64,000 nt of DNA, taken from assembly GCF_030247185.1 (NCBI RefSeq), contig NC_080570.1, positions 163,654,882 through 163,718,881 on the forward strand, given 5' to 3'. This DNA is from Malaya genurostris (Eukaryota; Arthropoda; Insecta; Diptera; Culicidae). A program made the translations under genes and the position numbers. The notes under the pieces were generated by a model that was given only the letters and a program-made list of their open reading frames with translations, did not search any database and was not told the DNA's origin. Position 1 is the stretch's first letter, and the number at the start of each line of letters is the position of its first letter. This document shows, piece by piece, positions 20,085-30,564 of this stretch.

Positions 20085-20497
20085 ATATTTAATGAAGAAC
20101 ACTGAAATCCATTTATATTAAAACTTGAACTTAAAAGTTAGACAAGTCTTGGCATCATGAAACATTATTGCCAGACTGACAGTTGTATTACCTGACTCAT
20201 ATTGGGTTTTGGAAATCCATCTCAACTTATGAAGTGAACATTTTCAAATTAGACAAGTATATGGCAGCATAATTCAATTGTTGTTGATAGGAAAAACTAT
20301 AAAATTTCGTCGATGTATATAATATAAGATATGAAATTTAATCTACCCCTCTATAACCATAATCTATTGGAATAACACCTTTTAACATAATTGTATTGTA
20401 GAAATTTCATTTTATTAGCGTATACAGATAAATACAGATATTTTATGCGAATCAATACAGATTTTCTATAAAAATATCTGGCATCTCTGGCGACCAA

Positions 20498-21867
20498 CCA
20501 AATAGAACGGCCTGCTGAGAAGATAATGTGGGTAGAAGAGCTCGACAATGAGTGAATTCTTCTAAAAAATAGGTAGAAATGATTTTCAGTGTGGGCTCCA
20601 CAAGAAAACCTGATGGAAAATTTTTCGACCACTCGTATATGACTCGGAATTTATTCCCAATAGGTAATGTGTGAAAGCTCACAAAAAATACTGACAATGT
20701 AAACGAAACATTTACAAAATATGAATGTTTTAAATTTTAACAAATAAAATTCTAGTTCTTATTACGGTGCACTTTATTTTACTTTTCACAAGTCAACCTA
20801 TTATTTCAAAAGTTTTTTCTGTTCACATGAAAAGCAAAAAGCTCTTTAAAGAAAACGAGCTGATATTCATTCTAGCAAGGTGATAAAAAGAATATTGCGT
20901 TTTTCTACAAAGAATGACAATAAAAGGTGTTTAACTCTTGAAATGATAGCTTATGGTGTACATCCACAAAAGCTAACCGTACAACATATTCTTCAGACCA
21001 GTCTCCTGCTCACGATCATACTTACCCGAATTCAGTTATTCGAAATTTGGTTTCTGTGTAGTCAGTCAGAGAAGGTGGTAAGTTTTCGCATAGCAAAATG
21101 CACACCATTTTTTACTGTGTTAGAATTATACCAAATATATCGCGTTATGTTTTAGCGAGCAGCTTGTCACCATCCAAACTGAAGAGCAATTCAGAAGTAT
21201 TTGGCACTTAGTGAGAGTTGATCATAATAGTGAATGAAGTTCACATTTACGTTTACGATGTTAAAATTAGCGCCACATGATTTGTAGTTTCTTTTAAAAG
21301 TGGATGTTGACAGCTGGCATATTAGTCGTTTTTCGAAAATAAAACATGTCATCAAATGCATTGAAGGGCGATTGTGATACCATTTTTTTACGGTAATGAA
21401 GTAGAAGATAAAGCACGATTGATTATGTGTAGAAACTTTTATTGATATTTTATGATAACATTCAACTTACATAACTACAATTAAAATACCTTGAGCCTAA
21501 ATATTAGATAACTATAAAACTATGGGATTTAGCTTAAATTTGTTTTTATTTTGTATTGTTTATGGAATGTAGAATCAGAAAGAAAAATAAACAAATGCTG
21601 TCAGTTTCTAACCACAATTCATAAAATTCAATCAAATGTAACCTTTTCCATATGCAGTCTATATCTAAGGACTTACGATTTTGTAACATAGTGCAGTAGC
21701 TTAATCTTTTTTTTTATTTGAGAAAATGTGAAATCTGTGCCGTGCCGAATACATTGATGCGTTTGGTTCAAACCAAAATTTCAGAACAATGCATAAAGCA
21801 TCATAGTAGGCTAGCAAGGATCGTGATTGCCTGTAATAATCTCAGCTAATTCAAGACAATCGAGCCT
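20498..21867. other. No gene recognised
   Basis: Includes the 5' side of the split minus-strand frame (20498-20632) and a 91-codon plus frame (20880-21155) without known domain. No repeats recognised until the satellite begins. Confidence 0.35.
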
Positions 21868-22767
21868 CTTTGAAAAAAATTGAAATAGAATTTGAAAGAA
21901 ATCACAGCAAGCTGGTATCATGTTCATATGATAAATCACATACGAATAGGAAATAGAAAATATTGAGAAATTTCAGTGCTTGGTTATAGTAAATCTTTCA
22001 AAAATAATAGAAATAGAACTTAAAAAGAACTTACAGTGATGATATTTGCACTCATGCGACCTTTGGTCATATGATGACAACTTTTTAAGTATCTTTACTT
22101 CATTCATTCAATTTGCAAATTGTAAGTCGTATGTCTTTCATTTCTCTTGTGCACGTTTGATGGCACATCTCAAATAGAAATTGCCTTGAAGAGGCAAAAA
22201 ACGAATTTCTAAAACATATCCGAAATTAAAGTGGTTGTTGGTTTTCTATACGCACTCATGCGACCTTTGGTCATATGATGACGACTTGCAGAGAAACTTC
22301 TCCGATATACATTAAAAATAATATTCCGTAGTGATAATATCACGGTTCCATACAATTTGGCTCAAACTAGGATAAACTATAGAATTTCTTCGAAACTCTA
22401 GTGGTTGGTTTGAGCAAAAAACGAATTTCTAAAACATATCCGAAATTATAGTGATTGGTTTTCGACAATATATCAAATATTCTAAAACGACCTAGTTTTG
22501 AAGAGACTGACAAATTCATTAATCGTTACTATACAAATTGTAAATAGAAATATATAGAGAAACTTCAGTGATTGTATGGTGGTTGCGATAAGACTCAAGC
22601 ACTCATGCGACCTTTGGTCATATGATGACGACTTTTGTAGACTTCAATTCCATAAATTTGTAATGCATATTGTAATATTGTGAAGCTGCAGTGGTTTGGT
22701 CTTTAAACACAAAAATAATATTCCGTAGTGATAATATCACGTATCAAAAACATAGCTTCTTCTTTTC
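21868..22767 (+). repeat. Satellite higher-order unit 1 (A-B-C)
   Basis: About 900 bp. Slightly more diverged than the inner units: the A box ends in GACAAC instead of GACGAC, as often seen at array edges. Confidence 0.9.
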
Positions 22768-23662
22768 GAAAAAAATTGAAATAGAATTTGAAAGAAATCA
22801 CAGCAAGCTGGTATCATGTTCATATGGAAAATCACATACGAATAGGAAATAGAAAATATTGAGAAATTTCAGAGCTTGGTTGTAGTTAATCTTTCAAAAA
22901 TAATAGAAATAGAACTTAAAAAGAACTTACAGTGATGATATTTGCACTCATGCGACCTTTGGTCATATGATGACGACTTTTTAAGTATCTTTACTTCATT
23001 CATTCAATTTGCAAATTGTAAGTCGTATGTCTTTCATTTCTCTTGTACATGTTTGATGGCACATCTTGAATAGAAATTGCCTTGAAGAGGCAAAAAACGA
23101 ATTTCTAAAACATATCCGAAATTAAAGTGGTTGTTGGTTTTCTATACGCACTCATGCGACCTTTGGTCATATGATGACGACTTGCAGAGAAACTTCTCCG
23201 ATATACATTAAAAATAATATTCCGTAGTGATAATATCACGGTTCCATACAATGTGGCTCAAACTAGGATAAACTATAGAATTTCTTCGAAACTCTAGTGG
23301 TTGGTTTGAGCAAAAAACGAATTTCTAAAACATATCCGAAATTATAGTGATTGGTTTTCGACAATATATCAAATATTCTAAAACGACCTAGTTTTGAAGA
23401 GACTGACAAATTCATTAATCGTTACTATACGAATTGTAAATAGAAATATATAGAGAAACTTCAGTGATTGTATGGTGGTTGCGATAAGACTCAAGCACTC
23501 ATGCGACCTTTGGTCATATGATGACGACTTTTGTAGACTTTAATTTTATAAATTTGTAATGCATATTGTAATATTGTGAAGCTGCAGTGGTTTGGTCTTT
23601 AAACACAAAAATAATATTCCGTAGTGATAATATCACGTATCAAAAACATAGCTTCTTCTTTT
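22768..23662 (+). repeat. Satellite higher-order unit 2 (A-B-C)
   Basis: About 895 bp, same order as unit 1. Confidence 0.9.
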
Positions 23663-24780
23663 CGAAAAAAAAATTGAAATAGAATTTGAAAGAAATCACA
23701 GCAAGCTGGTATCATGTTCATATGGTAAATCACATACGAATAGGAAATAGAAAATATTGAGAAATTTCAGAGCTTGGTTGTAGTTAATCTTTCAAAAATA
23801 ATAGAAATAGAACTTAAAAAGAACTTACAGTGATGATATTTGCACTCATGCGACCTTTGGTCATATGATGACGACTTTTTAAGTATCTTTACTTCATTCA
23901 TTCAATTTGCAAATTGTAAGTCGTATGTCTTTCATTTCTCTTGTACATGTTTGATGGCACATCTTGAATAGAAATTGCCTTGAAGAGGCAAAAAACGAAT
24001 TTCTAAAACATATCCGAAATTAAAGTGGTTGTTGGTTTTCTACACGCACTCATGCGACCTTTGGTCATATGATGACGACTTGCAGAGAAACTTCTCCGAT
24101 ATACATTAAAAATAATATTCCGTAGTGATAATATCACGGTTCCATACAATTTGGCTCAAACTAGGATAAACTATAGAATTTCTTCGAAACTCTAGTGGTT
24201 GGTTTGAGCAAAAAACGAATTTCTAAAACATATCCGAAATTAAAGTGGTTGTTGGTTTTCTATACGCACTCATGCGACCTTTGGTCATATGATGACGACT
24301 TGCAGAGAAACTTCTCCGATATACATTAAAAATAATATTCCGTAGTGATAATATCACGGTTCCATACAATTTGGCTCAAACTAGGATAAACTATAGAATT
24401 TCTTCGAAACTCTAGTGGTTGGTTTGAGCAAAAAACGAATTTCTAAAACATATCCGAAATTATAGTGATTGGTTTTCGACAATATATCAAATATTCTAAA
24501 ACGACCTAGTTTTGAAGAGATTGACAAATTCATTAATCATTACTATACGAATTGTAAATAGAAATATATAGAGAAACTTCAGTGATTGTATGGTGGTTGC
24601 GATAAGACTCAAGCACTCATGCGACCTTTGGTCATATGATGACGACTTTTGTAGACTTTAATTTTATAAATTTGTAATGCATATTGTAATATTGTGAAGC
24701 TGCAGTGGTTTGGTCTTTAAACACAAAAATAATATTCCGTAGTGATAATATCACGTATCAAAAACATAGCTTCTTCTTTT
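23663..24780 (+). repeat. Satellite higher-order unit 3 (A-B-B-C)
   Basis: 1118 bp; contains a second B segment of 220 bp (box at 24266), evidently a tandem duplication of the first. Confidence 0.9.
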
Positions 24781-25898
24781 CGAAAAAAAAATTGAAATAG
24801 AATTTGAAAGAAATCACAGCAAGCTGGTATCATGTTCATATGGTAAATCACATACGAATAGGAAATAGAAAATATTGAGAAATTTCAGAGCTTGGTTGTA
24901 GTTAATCTTTCAAAAATAATAGAAATAGAACTTAAAAAGAACTTACAGTGATGATATTTGCACTCATGCGACCTTTGGTCATATGATGACGACTTTTTAA
25001 GTATCTTTACTTCATTCATTCAATTTGCAAATTGTAAGTCGTATGTCTTTCATTTCTCTTGTACATGTTTGATGGCACATCTTGAATAGAAATTGCCTTG
25101 AAGAGGCAAAAAACGAATTTCTAAAACATATCCGAAATTAAAGTGGTTGTTGGTTTTCTACACGCACTCATGCGACCTTTGGTCATATGATGACGACTTG
25201 CAGAGAAACTTCTCCGATATACATTAAAAATAATATTCCGTAGTGATAATATCACGGTTCCATACAATTTGGCTCAAACTAGGATAAACTATAGAATTTC
25301 TTCGAAACTCTAGTGGTTGGTTTGAGCAAAAAACGAATTTCTAAAACATATCCGAAATTAAAGTGGTTGTTGGTTTTCTATACGCACTCATGCGACCTTT
25401 GGTCATATGATGACGACTTGCAGAGAAACTTCTCCGATATACATTAAAAATAATATTCCGTAGTGATAATATCACGGTTCCATACAATTTGGCTCAAACT
25501 AGGATAAACTATAGAATTTCTTCGAAACTCTAGTGGTTGGTTTGAGCAAAAAACGAATTTCTAAAACATATCCGAAATTATAGTGATTGGTTTTCGACAA
25601 TATATCAAATATTCTAAAACGACCTAGTTTTGAAGAGACTGACAAATTCATTAATCGTTACTATACGAATTGTAAATAGAAATATATAGAGAAACTTCAG
25701 TGATTGTATGGTGGTTGCGATAAGACTCAAGCACTCATGCGACCTTTGGTCATATGATGACGACTTTTGTAGACTTCAATTTCATAAATTTGTAATGCAT
25801 ATTGTAATATTGTGGAGCTGCAGTGGTTTGGTCTTTAAACACAAAAATAATATTCCGTAGTGATAATATCACGTATCAAAAACATAGCTTCTTCTTTT
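24781..25898 (+). repeat. Satellite higher-order unit 4 (A-B-B-C)
   Basis: 1118 bp, same four-box order as unit 3, so the whole A-B-B-C unit was copied after B had been duplicated. Confidence 0.9.
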
Positions 25899-26796
25899 CG
25901 AAAAAAAAATTGAAATAGAATTTGAAAGAAATCACAGCAAGCTGGTATCATGTTCATATGGTAAATCACATACGAATAGGAAATAGAAAATATTGAGAAA
26001 TTTCAGAGCTTGGTTGTAGTTAATCTTTCAAAAATAATAGAAATAGAACTTAAAAAGAACTTACAGTGATGATATTTGCACTCATGCGACCTTTGGTCAT
26101 ATGATGACGACTTTTTAAGTATCTTTACTTCATTCATTCAATTTGCAAATTGTAAGTCGTATGTCTTTCATTTCTCTTGTGCATGTTTGATGGCACATCT
26201 CAAATAGAAATTGCCTTGAAGAGACAAAAAACGAATTTCTAAAACATATCCGAAATTAAAGTGGTTGTTGGTTTTCTACACGCACTCATGCGACCTTTGG
26301 TCATATGATGACGACTTGCAGAGAAACTTCTCCGATATACATTAAAAATAATATTCCGTAGTGATAATATCACGGTTCAATACAATTTGGCTCAAACTAG
26401 GATAAACTATAGAATTTCTTCGAAACTCTAGTGGTTGGTTTGAGCAAAAAACGAATTTCTAAAACATATCCGAAATTATAGTGATTGGTTTTCGACAATA
26501 TATCAAATATTCTAAAACGACCTAGTTTTGAAGAGATTGACAAATTCATTAATCATTACTATACGAATTGTAAATAGAAATATATAGAGAAACTTCAGTG
26601 ATTGTATGGTGGTTGCGATAAGACTCAAGCACTCATGCGACCTTTGGTCATATGATGACGACTTTTGTAGACTTTAATTTTATAAATTTGTAATGCATAT
26701 TGTAATATTGTGAAGCTGCAGTGGTTTGGTCTTTAAACACAAAAATAATATTCCGTAGTGATAATATCACGTATCAAAAACATAGCTTCTTCTTTT
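25899..26796 (+). repeat. Satellite higher-order unit 5 (A-B-C)
   Basis: 898 bp, without the extra B. A partial sixth start (26797 to about 26895) then fades out. Confidence 0.9.
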
Positions 26797-27103
26797 CGAA
26801 AAAAAAATTGAAATAGAATTTGAAAGAAATCACAGCAAGTTGGTATCATGTTTCTATGGTTATTCACATGCCGACAGGAAACAGAAAATATTGAATGCTT
26901 CCTTGGAAACAATGATCATTTGTAGCCCAGAAACAAATAGTCTTACGTAGTGTCAAATTGATTCAGTTTAATTGAATGGTAGGAAAAATGAACAAAAAAT
27001 ATTTCGGCCATATTTTGTATTCAGTATTTATCCGTATTTAACATTTTAATAAAACCGATACTGTTGATTAGCAAGAAGGAGGAGAAGAAGCAAAAGTCTT
27101 CGT

Positions 27104-27175
27104 AAGGTCCAAGGTCACGACAATGGCGCAGTAAATATTCTAAAACGACCTAGTTTTGAAGAGATGTACAAACTC
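27104..27175 (+). repeat. 72-bp module, copy a
   Basis: One of three 72-bp copies (also 27394-27465 and 27983-28054). The inner AAATATTCTAAAACGACCTA stretch is also part of every satellite C-side segment. In all three copies the same frame is open and reads HDNGAVNILKRPSFEE. Confidence 0.75.
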
Positions 27176-27393
27176 TTGTTCAGAAAGCAGACAGGCATTG
27201 ACAATTGCCTTCTGCATGGGCACAGCGATACCTCCGCTGCAAGGCCGTCGCAGATTAACTCATTTTGGTGACTTGAGTTTGGATCAACGTTGATAAGTAA
27301 AATAGAAGTGATTGTTAATAATATATCAGTTCTCTTTTGAAAAGTTCGATGATACGCAAAACACGTAACTTGATGACCGTGACAGGATATCAT

Positions 27394-27465
27394 AAGGACC
27401 AAGGTCACGACAATGGCGCAGTAAATATTCTAAAACGACCTAGTTTTGAAGAGATTTACAAACTC
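27394..27465 (+). repeat. 72-bp module, copy b
   Basis: As copy a; differs by a G-to-T change that turns the Met codon after the EE into Ile, leaving the frame open. Confidence 0.75.
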
Positions 27466-27639
27466 GACCAATTACGCTGTATCTTACGAGGTGCAATTTG
27501 ATAGCATTGATTACAAACCAGAATGATGAGTATTCGGTCTAATCCATCTTGTAAAGGACTTAAAGAGAAACGTGAGATGTGATAGATGTCAAAATTAGTG
27601 ATTAAAATATGCAAATGGTTATGTGATTCAAACTATGTA

Positions 27640-27960
27640 AATCTTAATTACGTTATGTAGAAGAGTTAAGTGTAGGAAAATAAAGACATAAGAAAACAAA
27701 ACATAGGAGCATGGTCTACGGTACTTATCTTTACGACAAGGTATATTAAGAATAGTGTTACGGTGAGAATCGTAACGTTTCGAATCAATAAAAGTCATTT
27801 GTAATCGCGCACATTTCTTAGATTTCAACTGAAAAATATCGAGTCTTACACGAGAATTCAGTGTGAAAATTGTAAGTTTTATCAAAATACATTACGCGGT
27901 ACACGAAGCTGTAACCTCCTTAATAAAAGACGTCGGGAAAATCCCACGTCAGAACAAATG
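27640..27960 (+). repeat. LTR/leader-like segment related to the BEL/Pao block
   Basis: CGGTACACGAAGCTGTAACC at about 27897 resembles the BEL/Pao leader at 5873 and 12236. Upstream are AATAAAAG (27787) and a stretch reminiscent of an LTR end. It is probably the 3' part of a diverged LTR plus leader. Confidence 0.4.
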
Positions 27961-28135
27961 GACTATCGAAAAAATATTCCTGAAAGACCAAAGTCACGAC
28001 AATGGCGCAGTAAATATTCTAAAACGACCTAGTTTTGAAGAGATGTACAAACTCGTCCAAGTATACGGTTGCAGCGCCCTTACCATATTTTCCGTTGAAT
28101 ATGCCAGCATTGTAGAAAAGAGAGAAGTCGTGTAG
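27863..28135 (+). CDS. Unrecognised 90-codon ORF containing the 72-bp module
   Basis: The frame starts in the leader-like segment and runs through module copy c (27983-28054), reading SHDNGAVNILKRPSFEE in its middle, to a stop at 28133-28135. I recognise no domain. The module is open in the same frame in its two other copies, which hints that it was once coding, perhaps the start of a retroelement protein. The ORF may still be only a fossil; there is no promoter evidence beyond the possible LTR upstream. Confidence 0.35.
   Translation: MKIVSFIKIHYAVHEAVTSLIKDVGKIPRQNKWTIEKIFLKDQSHDNGAVNILKRPSFEEMYKLVQVYGCSALTIFSVEYASIVEKREVV
27983..28054 (+). repeat. 72-bp module, copy c
   Basis: Third copy; lies within the 27863-28135 ORF. 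Confidence 0.75.
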
Positions 28136-28716
28136 AAAACTCGCCACTCTTCAAGTAAACCCTCACATCAGCGTAACCGCAACGTTCTTTTAGAAACAGA
28201 CATCTTTATAGACACTAGTCACTGTCATTTGCAGAAACAGTGGTATCAGCTATCTGACAAAAGTTGGATAAGCTTTCGCCTTAAAATCGCGAGCTCAGTT
28301 TGTACTAAAAACTTCGAGCTTCACCCGAAAATTAGAATTAAAGTTAGAAAATGAGATGGTTGGGCGTTTCGGACGTCAACCCGTGCGGGATGGAAGATGA
28401 AACGCAACATTTGATGCCATGACCAGGATATACGAATAGGAAATAGAAAATATTGAGAAACTTCAGTGGTTGGTCTGCTTTCACGTAGAGTCTGGTTTGG
28501 CAAAATAGATGCCAAAATGAGTTCGGTTTGACATGCCCACAGAAATCCGTCACTATCTTCTCAAAATTAACATCAAAAACTTCTTAATCCATATGGATGT
28601 TAGTATAATGCCACAAACGTGCAAAATTGTAATAGGAAAATGTTCACTGATTAGAGTTTGTCTTTACATAGTCTGCATTGGAAATATTAAAGTTAATTAC
28701 TAATCGACCTGATTTC
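28136..28716. repeat. Mostly unrecognised; isolated satellite monomer at 28432-28477
   Basis: Only a 46-bp piece (ACGAATAGGAAATAGAAAAT, then GAGAAACTTCAGTGGTTGG) can be assigned: it is a single satellite monomer whose sequence is close to the shared core of all monomers in the array. The rest shows no gene or repeat. Confidence 0.55.
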
Positions 28717-28975
28717 TCGAACTTTTCAAAACCATTGAAAACTAAATTAATTTTTAGGTTTGCACTGTACTCTCCTGATCTTACCAGAAATATTTAGCAT
28801 TCACTGACGTGCTCCACAGAAAGCACCTGTTCAAGTTAACGAAGCTGTTTCTAACCTCAAACTTTCCAAAGTCGTTGGAAGTAAAATTAATTTTGAGGTT
28901 TGCACTGTGCTCTCCTGATCTTACCAGAAAAATCGGCAAGCTGTCACTGACGTGTTCCGCAGAAAGCCAAACTCA
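28717..28975. repeat. Tandem duplication, 140-bp unit, two copies
   Basis: GGTTTGCACTGT and CTCCTGATCTTACCAGAAA occur in both halves 140 bp apart; moderately diverged. Non-coding. Confidence 0.7.
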
Positions 28976-29260
28976 AGCAACGGAGATGATTCGTGAAAAT
29001 TCTAGATCATTCCATGTGATTACGACGACATTCTGGTGTATGTGCAAATGTCAATTGTTGGCAGATAATCGGTCCTGTCTAAGAACTCTGCTCGTCGATC
29101 CGGTATCCTGATGCTTAGTAGAAACGGATATTGTTAATCTGCATACATGGTATCCGGGAAACTGTGCTGATCTGTGAAAGAGTGAAACATAAATATAAAA
29201 ATTGAATTGAACAACGAAAACTACTGGAATAAATTCATGTAAAAATCGGAAATTCTCACC

Positions 29261-29608
29261 TGACATCAAATCACTAAACAATATACGACATTGCAAATGT
29301 GAACGTATTTCGCCATCTTTTTTTTGTTAGCCATTTTCGATTTGCCACATGTCGAGCTCAGACATCGATCATGGAAAATGTTCCGTTTTTTGTACTGCAT
29401 TCAGTAGCTCTTCAGTTCCGATTAATCGACAACTCCTAGCTGACATCAAATCACTGAGCAATACACCGCATTGCAGTAATTTCGCCATTTTTTTTTGGTT
29501 AGCCATTTTCGATTTGCCACATGTCGAGCTAAGAGATCGTTCATAAAAAAATGTTTCGTTTTTGTACATTTACTGCGTTCAGTGGCTTGAACTAACTTCC
29601 GATTAACG
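29261..29608. repeat. Tandem duplication, 180-bp unit, two copies
   Basis: TGACATCAAATCACT starts at 29261 and 29441; both copies contain CATTTTCGATTTGCCACATG. Short frames here are by-products. Confidence 0.8.
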
Positions 29609-30564
29609 TTTGATGGACAAATAATTTCACACGATTTTAGATTTTCACCAAAAAAAAAAACTTAGAACTGTCTAAAATCCTGTATCACATTCTGTTCGAA
29701 CTGTATCACATTCTATTTGCACTGTCGGATTGGGAATGACTCTGAATACGAACTGCAGTAGGCTTTTGTAGTTAGATAAATTCATGAGCGGCATTCGCAC
29801 ACCACCACATAGAAACGGTTTTCTTTATACCTGTCGTTAGTCGAGCGAACGGTAGGTAATTTTTATCACTAGCTGCAGAGGTAGCTGTTTTTTGTTCATC
29901 AGGTAATTGAAGCTTTCCAAATATTCCATAAATTAGTAAAAGTTATTATTATTTATTTTACATTTGAATCATGTATAATTCTTTTGCAGAATCGGTTAGT
30001 TGTGTTCGTGAGCTTCAATGAATTCAGCAGCCTCAACAATGATTTATTAAATGTATTCTACATCATCTTAATTCAATACACGTGCGAGTGTGTTGGTGTG
30101 GTAGATAATATTAGCGGGAAAATGTTCAAAATACTAAACAATGAAAACATAACTCAGAATGTTTTGCGACTTTTGTTTCGCAACCTTTTACATAAGTTTC
30201 GAGATTCCTCCAAATCCAGAATCCGTGAAATGTGTGAAATTTTGAAAAAAAAAATTCAGATTACGGTTAGAACTCCAACAAACTTACTTGCAGTTCTCAC
30301 ACATTTCCATTCCGTATAGAAATGTACCCGTACATAATCAAAACGTGTTTGTAACAGAAACGTCAAACTACTATCCAACGTGTATGTGTGTGTCGCGAAA
30401 ATAGGTGTATGCAAAAGTTCTTGCCGGTTTCCAGTGATTGTACTTCTACTGAATTTGTACCTATAAAAACTTTTTTTAAAATGCCCTGTATCGGGAAGTA
30501 TAACATTGTTTCCAAGCTTAAATTGGTGTTACTCGTTGCTGTGTGTCATTCCGTCATTGTTATA
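29609..30564. other. No gene recognised
   Basis: A 111-codon plus frame (29984-30319) has no known domain; no repeats recognised. It ends at the TA target site of the mariner-type element. Confidence 0.35.

Larger units (their letters stand above)
18467..20489. mobile_element. hAT-type MITE, copy 2, with nested retroposon
   Basis: Termini CAGAGATGCCA and TGGCATCTCTG are perfect 11-bp inverted repeats and are flanked by a perfect 8-bp duplication GCGACCAA (18459-18466 and 20490-20497). CAG-type ends plus 8-bp duplications are diagnostic of the hAT superfamily. The element itself is about 680 bp, non-coding, with ACAGAT repeats near both ends; 1319 bp of it is a later insertion. Related to the copy at 8519-8887. 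Confidence 0.9.
21868..26895 (+). repeat. Satellite array: five higher-order repeat units
   Basis: A 5-kb tandem array. A 31-nt box with core CATGCGACCTTTGGTCATAT occurs 17 times (starts at 22049, 22252, 22599, 22944, 23148, 23495, 23842, 24046, 24266, 24613, 24960, 25164, 25384, 25731, 26078, 26282, 26629). The flanks define three types, A (box then TTTTTAAG), B (box then TTGCAG) and C (box then TTTTGTAG), arranged A-B-C or A-B-B-C. A second constant element, AATATTCCGTAGTGATAATA, follows B and C. Copies are almost identical between units, implying recent homogenisation. There is no ORF. The last unit decays after about 26838. In culicine mosquitoes a conserved satellite is known to produce very abundant maternal piRNAs; this array is a candidate for the same kind of locus, by inference only. 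Confidence 0.95.

Noticed and set aside
21868..26895. CRISPR-like appearance (short constant repeat with regular spacing)
   Set aside because: Spacing is 203-347 bp with spacers that are themselves repeated, and the setting is an insect genome; it is a satellite.
21868..26895. Stating that this is the published tapiR locus
   Set aside because: I cannot recall the published piRNA sequences precisely, so identity would be a guess; reported only as a testable candidate.
29984..30319. 111-codon ORF as a host gene
   Set aside because: No recognisable domain, no promoter or splice context; kept only as an open frame within a spacer.
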